64,000 nucleotides of DNA from Rotaria macrura. Lineage: Eukaryota; Rotifera; Eurotatoria; Philodinida; Philodinidae. The stretch lies in NCBI GenBank assembly GCA_900239685.1, contig OENT01000232.1, positions 91,826-155,825 on the forward strand. Direction: 5' to 3'. This document shows, one piece after another, positions 14,560 through 28,300 of the stretch; the first letter of the stretch is position 1, and the number at the start of each line of letters is the position of its first letter. The position numbers and the translations under genes are program-made. The notes below the pieces were generated by a model. It worked only from the letters and a program-made list of their open reading frames with translations. It was not told the origin of the DNA and did not search any database.

Positions 14560-17500
14560 ACAGATTTTGTTTTTTCTTGGTTCGATTCTTTATTGTTTTA
14601 AATTGGGCATAATAACACGTGTATTTTTCTGTTCTTTTCCAAATATTTCTGATATCGTGTATCAAGCATTAAATTGAGACACGAGTCAAAATATATGCAT
14701 AGAATAGGTGTAATCAATAAGTGAAAGTCCCAAGTATAGAACTTGAACTTTCATTAATCATTAAATATTATTGAAGCACTAGTATTTAAAACATAATCAG
14801 TTTAAGAACAGCAGTTATACGTATGTGGCACTTTTTTTAGGATACTTTATACTTCCATGAGATTTGATTAGCAATAGGAATTTTATCTATTTGATTTTAA
14901 CAATAAATAATTGCACACAGTATTTTGAATTTGAAACTGGTTTTATTGATTGTATGATCATCTAAATGAATCTGAAGAAAACAGATCCAAAGTATTTTTA
15001 ACTAATCGAGATATTTTTGTCAGCATCGATCATACTATTATAGGAGTCTATTTCATGGTGGAGTCACATTGGACTCTATAAATACTATAAACGTATGATA
15101 CAAATTAAATAAATATACTCTGTTCGTTTTAGAAGGTTTCTGTAATAGATTATGATATTGCACGTTTAACAACTATAACTAAGTAAAAACGTATATACCT
15201 TCCATCTTTTTCTATTCTCGTGAAATCATCATGGTTGGATAGCAACTGATGAAGATCAGTGTATCATGTTTACAACAAATAAAGAAAAGTATTAAAACTA
15301 TTACGCCAATTCTTATGAGACTAATATATGAAACATGATTGATCTATGTGAATTTTGTGTTAAAACATTTCGTAGTATATTCTTCAATATTGATCTTTTA
15401 ACTAGGCAAATATAGATTATGATGTAAACTTGACATGTGCCATATTTTACAATCAGATTGACTATGGATGCGAGACAAACGATTTCGAATTCAAATCTAC
15501 TTTCATTATAATATCATTCCAAACGTGAGTTTTTAACGTCAATCTACATCTACAAGTTTGGAAAGACAGGAGCACGAGCTAAGTAATTGTGAAGAAATGT
15601 GATTATGGTTAATAGAAAAAGTGACAGGACTAGTTTTTACAATTCTTGTAATTTAGAACTTGTAGTGTTATGTGATTAAGTTTCTTGCTTGATGCTACAT
15701 GTCTAAATCCTACTACTCGTAAGATTTATAGCAAAGCAGATTATTCACCGTATCATTTGCAATTTTCTGAACAGATTGGTTCTAAAGGTTTAACTTTGAG
15801 TGACAATCGCGCAAAACTCATGCACGTCAGTTGGGTTTTTCAAAATAAAGTGTTCAGCGCCTACGAATATTTCTGTACAATGAGGAAAATTGAAACGATC
15901 AAAATTCCGACTGATATGAGATTGAACGTTATCTGAGCAAAGTTTTAATCAAAGTGGATTGAGACTGCAAATTTTTGTTGATGAGAACTCAATTTTCTAA
16001 GAACGATGACCATGACGTCTTAACGATCTTAGACAATTTTCTCGTTGACTAATGCTCATGAAGTAAATGATTTCAATTGAATACTTATGCGTTGTATGAA
16101 GACGCTCTCTCGTGAGTCATGAGCAATGATCGACTATAATCATAAATTTCAAAAATCATTGGAAGAATACATTTTTAACTTATCAATCACTGTCAAATCA
16201 ATGAGCGTAAAGATTGATTTGAAATTTTTCTAGTTCTAAAAATAAAAATCTTCATTTTATCATCAACTTCAGATGAATCTGTATCAACGTTTGTATTTTA
16301 GATATTGAATCTCTTTGAAGAACTTGATTTGCGGCATTTCCCAATTAACATATGCGCTTTGAGGGCCTGTTCTATATGATAGTTGATTAAATTTATTAAA
16401 AAATTTCGGGGGCAAAGTTCTGATGAAATGACTACAATCTTCCATTGCTCTCGATTTCTTCTCTGATAGTCTTCGAGTAATTTGATATTTTTATTAACGA
16501 GGAAGAAACTTCAGGAAATCCTTAAGGTTTAAAAGACAGTTTGGTAGCAGGACCACAGAGAGTTTTAAGCTGTATTAAATTCTCAACGACAGTACAATAC
16601 TGTCATTGAGTCTCACTATTAATTAGAAAAGTAATCTCGGACAAAAAAAGATGACTCAACATTGAATATGACATGAATCAAATTATTAGATTTCGGAATG
16701 ATTTCAGTTTCAATAATCGTTGCCCACATTTAGATGTGGATTTTCAATTCAGACAGTTACATTTCTTAATTTTCTCAGATTCGTCAGCTCAACAAACGGT
16801 GAACACAATGATCGATTGGCCTTTACAATACGACTATGTATAGAAACAATGATAAAGGAAATAAAGTACTATTGATCGCTTGTTGAATAAATAGAAGGAA
16901 ATTCGCCGTTCAGCTTACAAATATTGAAAGTAATCGAAAATTGAGTACTCTTTTCTGACACAAAGGCAATAGTGATACCGTTTGTTGGTGAATGCGATGT
17001 TAAAAAGTCGCTGTGATCGTTGTTGGTAGTAACAGCGGTTAGATGCAGATCAATGAAAAATTAAGTTGAAAATTGAAAAACATTTTGTTGCTGTATTTCT
17101 GTCTGTCTATTGCAATGAGGCAACATTCAATGTTTAGACTTTGAAAAATCTTCGTAGATCATTTTTTATCAATGACAATGGATTTGAGAAATATCATTTA
17201 GATCTCACCTTAATCGTAACTGTTTATAGGTTGAACACGATATTAGCAGTCTTTCTTGCTCATCATGATTGTCGTGAAGATATGTAATTTCACAAAACTC
17301 TATGCTATATTCTGCTTTCGATGATAAATGATAGTTATATTGAGTTATATTCTTCCAATTTACAGAATTCGATTTTCTTTTAACAATAAATAGATTAATA
17401 CGATGCTTCAATCGATGGGACCGATCAAAACAAAATGAAATTATTGACAGTAGAAAGATCACAATTCGATCAATGCTAATTCATGCGACGGATGAAATAG

Positions 17501-17611
17501 AATTTCACTTATCGAACTCTTTAGTAACGTACTTGAATTTCATGTCACAAGTATGAAATTGTTCGATTCGTTTTTCATAAATCGATTATGAAACAAAAGC
17601 GAAAAATAATA
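14560..17611. other. spacer between convergent fucosyltransferase and GABA-B receptor genes
   Basis: Contains both 3' ends. An 83-codon frame at 15685-15936 starts with TTG and has no recognisable domain. I see no RNA gene or repeat. Confidence 0.65.
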
Positions 17612-17617
17612 TTTATT
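17612..17617 (-). other. candidate polyadenylation signal of the GABA-B receptor gene
   Basis: The + strand reads TTTATT, i.e. AATAAA on the coding strand, 81 nt past the stop codon. This is a good position, but the hexamer is common in such AT-rich DNA. Confidence 0.45.
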
Positions 17618-17657
17618 TAGTATGATATTTTTAGAAATACAAAACAGAAAAAAAGTA

Positions 17658-17678
17658 GTAATAATAATAATAATAATA
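17658..17678. repeat. AAT trinucleotide microsatellite
   Basis: Seven ATA/TAA units between the stop codon and the polyadenylation signal of the GABA-B receptor gene, i.e. in its 3' UTR. Confidence 0.85.
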
Positions 17679-17697
17679 GTATTGATAATAAACCTAT

Positions 17698-19503
17698 CTA
17701 ACAATTGGATGATGATACAAGATCAGTTTCAATCATTTCATCTAAACTATTTCGATTAAGAGACAACAAACCATCCACGAGTTGCTCAACATTTCTTGAT
17801 GCTAATTGATTACCTTCAGCTGTTTCTAGCAGCTTTGAGTCGTCTTTCGTATTGTTATCGACATCCATTGCATTGTCATATTCTTGTTGAAAAATATCTT
17901 TTGAAGCTGATGCTAATGTTGATGCATGATAATGATCATCATGTGTTGGTATTGAATAACGTGAAGGACTAGGTGATTCTTCCAAACGTAATGGTTCAAT
18001 CTGAACTCTATTGAATAAACATAAGCTAACAGCACGAGCAACACGACCAGATTGTAAAATACTAGAATGATGAAGTATCATACATGTATACTTGAGCAAT
18101 AGCTTGTAAACTTACGCGTTAGGTGTAATGAAATGTAAACTAGTTTCATCTTCTGTTGTAGGATCTTCCTCTTCCTCCTCATCTTCCTCTTCCTCTTCAG
18201 GTTCATCATCACATACAATAAGACGTTCTAGTTCAAATGGTTGAGCATCTAAAGAAGATCATAGATATTAAATTTAACAAGAACAAAACTATCTTCAAGT
18301 CATAAGAACTTGATTTTATTCTGAACGAAATAAATTAGGCATATCTTACTAGTAATCGAATTATTTCCCACCGATGAACTATTTAATTGGTTCAATAATC
18401 GACTTAAAGTTTCTTCTTGCTATTTAAATATAAATAAAAGTAAATTTAAACATAAGAGATTTCAATACTAGACGACTAAAATCTAATTTCATCAAATATT
18501 CGTTCAATACTCGATTGATTGAATTTCATACAACGTTTCATAATGATTTGTTAATCGTTGCCAAAGATTCGACTATAAGAGTTTTAAATTGGCTTTTTAA
18601 AATATTTTTAATCGTTTTATTACATTAAGGTAAGCTTCAGTTTTGAAATACTTCATCAAATATCTATTTAGCTATAGTTATTGAAGCATTTACTACTAAT
18701 CTTTACATTGATTTTTCAATCATGATTTCTCTACATTGTATTTCCCAATAGTGATTAGTATGATCAAATACATGGTTTGATTGCAGGCAATTTTCTATCA
18801 TAGAAATAAGTATTTCATGATGAATTCAATTATTTTCCAATGATTATTTAAGATAGCGTTTAACTCTTGTTTTATGTTGTACATGATTGAAAATAGTCTC
18901 ATGATAACTAACATAACTACAGCGTCTATGTATTATAGAAGATCCAAAGAACAACTTTTATCAGTTTTTATTTAATATTTCTCAATAAGTCATATGGATA
19001 CTGAATCGACATATTTTCTTCGTAGTAAATCTGTGAATAATTTTAATTAACCAAAAACGTTTTCAACAAAACTTCACGACTCTTCATCTATGCTACTAGA
19101 ATAGTTGAAGTGTAAATAAATCATATGCCCTATCGGCAATCATTCTCAAATTTACATGAGTTTCATTTCTGCTACAGAAACTTGTTGCAAAGAAAAAATG
19201 TTCAGTCTCATATTCATGTCACGTCGACACATAATTTGTAATTCAAACGTCGAAATGTTTTCTTGACAGAAAAAATGAAACAACTAAACCAACATTTTCT
19301 CGTATCATTTTTTCATGAAGTGTTCGTTTAATTTTCACAATTCTTACCATGGATAAAACTAATTTTAGACCTTGATTGTCAGCTAACGCTGCATTGATAT
19401 CTTGTATTGTAACTATCATTGGGCGAGAACTAGCTCCATGAAAGCGACCTGTTACTTTTGGTTGTCTTTTCTTTGAATGTGGATCACGATAGACTTCAAC
19501 TAC
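17698..19503 (-). CDS. GABA-B receptor: cytoplasmic tail (exons 16, 18-20)
   Basis: After helix 7 comes a basic stretch (YRDPHSKKRQPKVTGRFHG), a segment ending in QDINAALADNQGLKLVLSM, a short leucine-rich exon (QEETLSRLLNQLNSS) that could form the coiled coil used for heterodimerisation, a run dominated by glutamate and aspartate (18150-18220), and a serine-rich end stopping with TAG at 17698. Exon 19 contains the acidic tract, built from GAA, GAG and GAT codons. Between exons 16 and 18 lies a possible additional 41-nt exon at 18532-18572 (good acceptor, donor gtatga). Including it would shift frame and stop soon after, so I left it out. A likely polyadenylation signal lies 81 nt downstream of the stop. 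Confidence 0.82.
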
Positions 19504-22500
19504 CTAAATGTAAATCATTTTCATAGTCTTCTCTTAATAATTAAATTCTAATATTTACTTTTGGTACAAATACTAGACATACAGTTGCTGTTGTACAAAT
19601 AACAATAAATGATGATCTGAGAACGTATGCAAGTTGCATTTGTTCATACGGTATAAATACAACAAGTGAACCAAGTGTACCACAAATAAATACAATATAG
19701 ACACTCAAACCGATATAACGTGAATCATTGAGTGCCGGCATGGATACATGACGAGTTTTCCATGACAGAAATGAGCCATAAAACTAATCGTTTTAGTCAG
19801 TAGAAATATAAAAGAATATGTCAATTATGATGAACGACTGTCTTACCATTAACAAGCCTTTGTATAAAAAGAGAACAATAAACCATAAACTCATGTTTTT
19901 ACTTTGACATTTTTCACGATAAGGAATTATTTCAATATCTTGATTTTCCTTTAAGAAGACAGACAAATATTGAACAAAGGAATTATTTCAAGTTAACTAA
20001 TCGTAATTTACATTTAATCGATGTGGTGGTGGATAAACAAGTATGCGATGTATTGGATCAAATATTTGCCAAGCAATTAAAAATATTAAATCAATAATCA
20101 AAAGTAGACCAACTATTGCAAGTAGACGAGAATCATGTATACCCTAATGATGGTCTTTTCATGGAAAATTCTGCTCTATTCATGAACTAAATTTCTTCTT
20201 ACTTTTTTCGTCATATTAATATTTGTGAAAATTGAATGTACACGCCAAGTTTTACTGAACATAGAACCAAAAGCCAATGTGAAACTTATGCATAAAATCC
20301 AGAATCGAATCTTAAAAAGTAAAGACTTTCAATATCTTATCAGCCTAGTCGTTTAACTAACCGGACAAATAACATTCATAATTATTTCTAGATTGAACGT
20401 TTTTGGAAATAAAGATGCATTTATACCCATTAATATTATGCTTATGTAAGCTAACATACAACCACAGAGAATGATATTATTTAATGTTGGACTTGACATA
20501 CGAATATATCTAAATCAAATAAAATTAATTAATAAAACAAAAAAGAAACTGGTCGAACTATATTCTAAATGTTACCTATGTGAACGGAAATGAATATTAA
20601 AAGCAAGAAAAGAACATGATATAAATAATCCAATGCCACTGAATATCGATATCGATATGAATACAGATAAATAAATATGTTCGAATTGAATGGTTTGATT
20701 AGTTCGATCTCGTGGTGGACCGTTTCCTTAATTAAGAAACAAACGATAGAACGATGCGTTCGAACTCTACGGAATTAAAATTTCGAAACACGAACGAGTT
20801 ATTCGTTTGATGATAGATATACAGATAGCTTGATTTAGTTGAACATAATGTTTAATAGTCCTTGACTACTGTATCTCACGCAGTGTCGTATTTCTGGCGT
20901 CAAAGCTATAGGAGAGGAGGGGGGGAGGAAAACAACGGAGTCTGAGTCGAGTCTTGTCTAATTATATAAATTTGGAGAAAAAGCAAAACATTTTCTAATA
21001 AAATGAAAAAAAAATCCATGCAAACCATGCCACATGATTGGATTGAGTTTAATTAAAATAGGTGGATCTTGTTTTGATTCTAAATGTTTGGCAAGAAAAA
21101 TCTTCACAACAGTTAAATGACAATCATCTTCTTCCTCGTAACAAGGTATTGTGCACGAGCCATTATTCATCATTCGACAAGCTAAAATTTCATTCCAAAA
21201 AAAAGAAAAAGTCATTATTTTTCTTGTTTGTGTATTTTTCCTACCAACAAATTGCTCAACAAGCACTTCACCTATTCGTCCTCCATTTGAATACCGTACT
21301 CTTCCCTAAAAGTAATTCAAGAGTATCAATAGATATATTCTATGTTCTCATCCTATTCACGTACAGTAGCACCAATAAAATCTATACTTTCAAGAACTTT
21401 CTTAAATGCTTCAGTACTCGATTGATTATGTAAGAATTGTGATTGATAGAGATATGCCAATGTCCATACTGTATCATATGCATACGCATCAAAATAATCA
21501 ATTTTCATTTCAAGAAATTTTTTAACGTATTCGGAAACATCTTCAGATCGATTCTTAAAAAAACACAAGTTTTCATTCATCTCAATGAATTTATTCTCCT
21601 ACTTCAAATTCGTCCATAGATAATCGTGGTACACGTGTTTGCAACGTGCCATTCATTGCGCGAACTATTTCTTGCAGAGAACAATCAGTTGGCTCATTCC
21701 ACCATGTTGATAATGATGAATAGCCAAGAATAATCCATTGATAACGAGACCCGTAAACTTGTTCTCGAGCTGCCTATCTTTCGAAAACCGATAAAGAAAT
21801 GTCTTTGTCATTTTCATTTTAAATACCTGACAAAACATATGAGCAGCAATTGTTTCATTAAAATTAGCAATAATTATTCGTACATCTCGAGTCTTGAGAA
21901 ATCAAAAGAGAAAGAGAAAGAAAAGCCTTTTATGAATGAATTTCAAGTAAATTAATCAGTACTTTGAAATCTCGTAATAATGTTTGCATATATCTTTCAT
22001 TATAATTATACCATTCCGATCCATGACGATATGCAAGGCCACGTGTTAAATTAACTTCGAACTGTTTTTTATCCAAGACAGTTAAATTTGATAAATCATT
22101 TGCTACCTTTAAAAAAAAAACATCAATGCTATCTGATTAATTTGAAAATATATTCTTAGATCAATGCTATTGTATGGGTACGATTAATATACCCGTCAGA
22201 CTTGATTATAATCATTTTTTTACGAACTTTCGTGATTAGTTAAAACTAAATTGTTAGCGATGAAAATTCTTTTCATATCAAATATTGCACAATGAAAATG
22301 AGATGATCAATCATAGTTACCGAATGAGAATCGTATCGATTTAAATTATTGATTACTTGAATATTATGATTTTGATATTCTATCACGTAAGATAGTACGA
22401 ATAATATTTATTGAAATACAACCTTACTAAATTCTGTTGTTTTTCAATCTCAGCTGAAATTGTATAGTATCACGAGTTAATTTTGTCTCCTAGAAATTCT

Positions 22501-24257
22501 ATCCTTCTGATGACTTGTGTTCTGTAAAAGCTTGCATTGATGAATGACAAAAGAATATAAGAAATAGAATATCATGATGATGTTTTCTCTTCTCTGAGAA
22601 GATGATATTTGAACTTTATATATTAGTTTGAATGAGGATGGCAAGCATTTCCCGTACGTTCTTGTTGTTGAATAGCATACATATATCTAATGCATTGAAA
22701 TAATATTTTGGAAGCATGATCTTATTGGAAGACGACTGTTTGATCTGTTGAAATGCCATTGAGGCATTAGAAAAGCAAGTTCATCCTTTTTTTCCTAATC
22801 AATCTTGGTTTGTGTATTCAAGAAAATATGTAGCGTTCTATCAAGTGAAATCGCACAGATCTTTCACTTCGTCACCCACACACATTCTTTGTATATATAT
22901 ATAAATTCACATACAGATGAATCCTCGCTGTAAAACATCAACAAGTCTTACCAATTAAATATAATAAGATTATGGTGTGAAGAAAAACTGTAATAAAACG
23001 TCTTAACAAACTATATAGATATCTTATATTAACATCTCCGTCACTAGAAAAAAATACTTGCTTCTATCCTATCGGCTTCTTAATCATTTCCTCTAGCCAT
23101 ATTGTCTGAACTTCCGATAAATAAACTATCAACCAGAGAACAGCAAAGTGATCAATCAAATTACTCTCCTATTATCTATATATAGAACAAGGAAATACTT
23201 CCTAACATTATTATAAAAAGAGATGGATGAGAATATATTATGATCATTTCTTTTACAGAATGTACGAAAAGACTCTGTTAGAAGAAGCACATAAGACTTT
23301 CTAAATATGAAAAAAAATATTTGAATAATTTTGAATACAACTGATGGCTTTCATTGGTAATTTTGTTTGTTTTTTGATTGACTTATTCTATGCTAGTTAT
23401 TAAAAAAAAAACAATCAAAAACAGAACAAGTAAAGATCGACTGAGTAGATTGTCTCTTTTTTTAATATGAAAAAATCTTGATTTTTTAAAATTTTTATCC
23501 ATTATTAAATGTTAATTATGGCAATCTAGTTTCTTTCTGATACTTGACATGATTATATTTCTGTTATATTCAACTCACGAGTGTGTATTTCGAACCATGT
23601 TGATAAATTAAACCAAATCGTGTCCAATTAAAATATTGTAATAGTTGCTTACGCACCAAATTATGAGCATGATCTGATGGTACAATATGATAAAAATATG
23701 GATAGCGATCTTTTGCTAATAATGAAAGATCACTGTCAGTGAATGAAATCTAAAATAAAAACCTAGCATAGACAAGTACGTATGAGCCTATAGTAATTGT
23801 ACGTACAACAGGTAAATGAAAATAAGTTGCTGTTTCAGATATATAGCTAAGTACATTTTGACAAGCATCAGTAAATAATACTCTTAGTGATGATGATGAT
23901 TGGTTTATCATATCAAAAAACGTCTTCACACTAGTACCAACATCACACTAAATAGCAAGCAAAGAATATATTCTTTTTTTTAAACGTTACTTTTCTCCAT
24001 CGTTCATAAGAGTTTACATTGATAATTCCTTTGGTTTCATTCACATGAAATTCAAGATTTATTTGCGATAATAATTGTGAATTGACTTGTTCAAGAGCAA
24101 AATGTATTGATGGATAATGGGTATGCGTAAATAAACCATTGAGAATAATACATTGTCGATTAGCATTCAGATGATGATGATAATAATAATCGGCAAGTAC
24201 TGAATAAAATAATAGGACAATCAGAACAAAAAATAGTCGAAATGATTCGGCGCCCAT
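17698..24257 (-). CDS. GABA-B-type metabotropic receptor (class C GPCR), GABBR2-like
   Basis: This is a plasma-membrane class C receptor that would signal through Gi/o proteins, normally as a dimer of two GABA-B subunits. Exons (high to low): 23991-24257, 23807-23947, 23579-23749, 21963-22106, 21827-21892, 21603-21773, 21365-21553, 21245-21305, 21026-21181, 20576-20726, 20362-20509, 20203-20310, 20012-20143, 19847-19948, 19559-19783, 19348-19503, 18350-18419, 18116-18248, 17698-18061. All junctions are GT..AG and in phase, for about 984 aa. The order is signal peptide, Venus-flytrap domain, seven membrane helices, cytoplasmic tail. There is no cysteine-rich linker, as expected for GABA-B rather than glutamate receptors. 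The 5' start is the ATG at 24257 followed by a hydrophobic leader. The assignment to subunit 2 is inference from the ligand-domain segment YGSRYQWII and from missing ligand contacts. Confidence 0.93.
19559..20726 (-). CDS. GABA-B receptor: seven-transmembrane domain (exons 10-15)
   Basis: Six exons encode the heptahelical core. Helix 1 follows GNGPPRDRT (SVFISISIFSGIGLFIS), helix 2 is NNIILCGCMLAYISIILMG, helix 3 FWILCISFTLAFGSMFSKTW, helix 4 LLAIVGLLLIIDLIFLIAW, helix 5 WFIVLFLYKGLLMFYGSFL, helix 6 YIGLSVYIVFICGTLGSLVV and helix 7 FIVICTTATVCLVFVPK. The string SKTWRVHSIF after helix 3 and PALNDSRYIG between helices 5 and 6 are hallmarks of GABA-B receptors and separate them from glutamate and taste receptors. 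ICP precedes helix 3 and REKCQ precedes helix 5, supplying the cysteines expected to bridge the extracellular loops. Introns within this part are 55-70 nt. Confidence 0.94.
21026..24257 (-). CDS. GABA-B receptor: signal peptide and Venus-flytrap ligand domain (exons 1-9)
   Basis: Residues 1-22 form a signal peptide (hydrophobic run LFFVLIVLLFYSVLA). Residues ~30-455 form the bilobed ANF-receptor fold: a CDVGTSVKTFFDMI segment opens exon 2, then SFTDSDLSLLAKDRYPYFYHI in lobe 1, DVRIIIANFNETIAAHMFCQ and YGSRYQWIILGYSSLSTWW in lobe 2, AYAYDTVWTLAYLYQSQ near the hinge, and GRVRYSNGGRIGEV before the membrane. Family knowledge places GABA-contacting serines in a GCSS motif and a tyrosine in an FYET motif of subunit 1. 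Here the aligned positions read ACQN and NFNE, so those contacts appear absent. This resembles the non-binding subunit 2, although an orphan receptor is possible. Cysteines in exon 9 (CRMMNNGSC and following) are extra or lineage-specific. The 1.47-kb intron between exons 3 and 4 is far longer than its neighbours. Confidence 0.9.
22107..23578 (-). other. long third intron of the GABA-B receptor gene
   Basis: This 1,472-nt intron lies between two exons that both end in phase 0. Other introns in the gene are about 50-100 nt, except the one at 18420-19347. It is AT-rich, has several poly-A/poly-T runs, and I see no exon, inverted repeat or RNA gene in it. Confidence 0.75.
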
Positions 24258-25276
24258 TCATTTCAATTCAACTCATCTTTGAAAAAGAACACAAGAATTA
24301 GAAGAATGATAAATAGTAAAAAGAAAAGGGAAAAACATAATAATCATTATCAATATCAGCTACAGTAGAATAATACTATTAGCTAAATGAGAAAAAAAAC
24401 ATGAATAGATAATCTTGAATGAATTGAAACATATTTAACTAAACTCATTTGACAATTTTCTGCTCGCTCGAATGTAACAAACATAAAACAGTGAAATAAC
24501 TACGATATGAACTAAGTAGAGAACATCGTCTAAATACTAAGAAGATATGTACAGAATATATTTGTTCTTCATCATATAATTTTTCACTATCGTCATTGAT
24601 TTATATTTTATAGTTTTGTGTTGTCTAATTTATTCAGTTGCTTTATGTCTCCTTAATTCCGTGGAAGTCTTTTCTCTTTTTTTTTCTGCAATCGGGTTCA
24701 CTTGTAGGTCTTTTCTTCACGTTACCATGCAATCAATCAATAGGGAACTAAACAATCTAAATGAAGAGAATGAGAAAAGTGTTGGGGCGGGACGATACAC
24801 TGTCAAGAAAGACTATAAACATACTATGTTGCCACCATCAACTCGTCGATATATATATATATATATACGAGTAATGGGAAAAATGAAAAAAAAAGCGACT
24901 TGTGATACAATTGTTCACTTAGCTATAATGTCTGTCTATTTTCGCTGATCACTAGTAGTGATGTCGTCACTGTCATGTACGCACACACTGACTCTCACTC
25001 ATTTTCTGCGCTCTTCTCCTCAGAATAGCCGTCGGTGGTATGTCGGAATGAGCAGAAAGCATAGAAACATTTTAATAAAGAAGACTGTCTAGAAGTTGAT
25101 GAGAAGAGAGAAATAGCAGGAGACAAAGAGGAAGAAGACCGCCTGTGCTGTCAAAAAACACGGCACTATTCACTAAGACAAATCGTATCTTCGTCAAATG
25201 TGTTTCCCCGTCACTACTCGTGAATATATACACAAGTCTTCATGAACACAAGTTGTCATTTGTCTTGCTAATGTAA

Positions 25277-25322
<46 letters not shown>

Positions 25323-28300
25323 TTGCATAGGATTGCTTGTATTGTCTTAACCGTTTACTGTGATATCTTACCATATTATAGTGCTTATTAGTACATGAAA
25401 TGAAAAAACCTAAAGAATAAAACGTTTACATCAATTGATCAGTCTCAATTATAGCATTGATTGACTAAAATAGAAAAAAAAATTCCAACGAAGAGAAAAG
25501 TAAGAATAAAAGCGGAACTCTCTAGAGTTATGGCCTGTTGATTGTGACGGTATAAAAAAAAGAAAAAGAATAAGAGAAGTTACCAATTACTCGGCAAAAC
25601 AGTCACAAACAAAGACAACATACAAGTATATAAAGTTCCATAGTCGATAGGCTACTTTAATGCAAGAAAACAGGACGACAAAAGAGGACCAAAACTTATT
25701 CAACATACTTATATTAGATCTTTTTTATCTCCATCCATTAGTGATGCATTGCTACGCAAGTGAATCTGTATGTCGAAAGAGAACTACTCTTGTTTTGATT
25801 GCTAAGAAATAAGTTCGATTAGATCTGTGAAAGGATGACAAGTAAGCACTGTCGAGTTCTTTTTCCTTTTCGTTGATATACCAATGTCACTTGAGACTAC
25901 ACAGAAATTATGTGAGCAACTTTTTTACTGAGACGTAGAATCTTGTTTTTTCATCTGTACATATTACTATGCTAACCTCGTCACTGTAATCTTGAGTTTC
26001 CTACTCTTGTGATGTACTCGTTTTTTAATTGTTTTTTTTTTTCAGATGAGTATAGACAAGAAGTGGACAACAATAAAAACGATAATTTAAACCAAAGAGG
26101 ACCTTCTCAATGTAATGGTACATACATTTATGTTATTATAAATTACGGTCAGAATTGCACTGTGCATATTTTTGATTGCATTTTCCACTAAAACTACACA
26201 CTTTGTTACTTTATGACTTTAGTGATACTTTTATAAATATCAAATATATTGATCTCGTCCACAGATGAACTTGTTTTGTCGTGTTTTTCTCCTTCGTCTA
26301 TGGCATGACATTATTCTTGAAATGATGATCATTCAATTAGATCATACATACATGAATCAAGAAAAACAAAGACTTTGCTGAGCCATTTTTTGAATACGAT
26401 ACAGTAATCAATTTTTCGAGATAGCTGTCTGTCAAAGTACACCATTTCATCTAAATGGTTAACATCAAGACTATGAAGATCAGAGAATGTTGATTACCAA
26501 TATGATTTTCTTTTGGCAATCAGTAATATGATGACTAGCACTTTCTTCGAACAATTCCGTTCCCTTTATTTCTGACAATACATGGCATGATTTTCAAACA
26601 GTCTACTATATGTGTGTATGCTCATGCTCTGCTGCAAATAACGAGTGACACATGAGAGACGAGGAAAAATCGCTGCATCCGCTTCGGCCACTTTATTATC
26701 CGAGCCAAAATCAATTTATACAAATAAATCTTTGCATCATTTTGATTTCTTAAAAGAAAATGCTGTTAATTATAATAATTCAAATAAAGAATACTATGAA
26801 GTAAAACGATATTTTACCGAGAATTTTACATGATAGTTTGAATAAAATATTTATTCTTACGATGAAAAATAATATTTCTCTTTTTAATATGATAATAATG
26901 CACAATACCATGCTATGATTAAGCTGCCGATCGATCTTCCGGCTTTTAAAATGTGTATATTTTTTTTTCATCGAAATACTAAAATAGTTTGAAGTAGGAC
27001 GACATACAAAAACAAGATTACGAAGCCATATATATATACATGTATACATATATTTATGTATATCTATATATTAGTTATTCAAGACAACATACAATAATCA
27101 ATCGTCTATAATCATTTTACATGGAAAAAAACATGGTTAGAATTGTACTGCATATTATTTGTTTGACTGCTTCTAAAGATTCCTGATTCTATATTGATAA
27201 TTTTGTAAAAATCGTCTTCCTATCAAATATGTCTTACTCTGTCATGTAAATCATTGGGTTAAATATATTCGTCAAGAAAAAATAAGCCTTTACCAGAATA
27301 GCATTGATAGCTAGAAGCGTCTCGTTCCTTCAGAATCACTACATGAAAATTTTTCATCAAATTCAATATTAAGCTCGTACTTCAGTTTAAATTTCATCGT
27401 TTAAGTTAAATTTTATAGATGTGCTCTATGCATCTAAATAAATAACAGAGGAAGTGTTCAAATGTCTATTGAAAATGTGTGCGAATACATTCTTTTTCTC
27501 GACATTTATATTTTCTTGCAACTCTTTTCGGAGCCTCAAAACATGTCCCTTGAAACATTTTCTTTTTCAACGAGAAATGGCATCTGATTTATGTAATGAT
27601 GCAAGTAGTTATGAGAATATGGTACGCTACGGTTATATTAGAAATGACACATAATTATAGCACTATATATTTTTTATCATAATTAGATAACAATCAAGTG
27701 TAAGTAATGGAGAAATGATCATCTTTCTGAAGTAGTCTACAGAATGATGAGAATTCTGACATTCGACATTATTTCAAATACTAATCATTGTCTCTGGAGA
27801 TCAATTTGTCGCAATTCATAGAAATGAAATTGATATTGTTGTTAAAAGCTAATTGTTACATAGTTTGTTCTTTTTTCTCAATGAAAAAAACAACGAAGTC
27901 CATATGGTTTCAAGTAAAATGTTAAAAGAAGAAAGTAATTTAGCGCTCTTGTTGAATGAGACTGTAAATCATTGATCTATGCAAAAATATTGTTGTTTCT
28001 GGTAAATTTGAGTAGTTTACCAATGCCGCATTTAGTATTCTACTTGATGAAATAACATTAACAAAAATACAATTCTTGATTATCTAAATTACTTTTAAAC
28101 AAAGACAGTAAATAAGCTTTCATATAATGCAATCTATTAACTGGAAAAAATCTTTTTGATGCTTAAATTCAAGTAAAAAACAAAATGTTAGGTAAAAAAG
28201 GCATGAAAACGACAACATGAGCGGGAACATTCGATTAAAGTTCCGACCGATCCAACATTAGAATCATGTTCATTACATTAAGACGAACTCTCGTAACCGA

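Noticed and set aside
15685..15936. 83-codon plus-strand frame
   Set aside because: TTG start, no domain, and no splice partners found.
24616..24948. 110-codon plus-strand frame upstream of the GABA-B receptor
   Set aside because: TTG start, passes through a TA microsatellite, lies in the shared promoter spacer and shows no family features.
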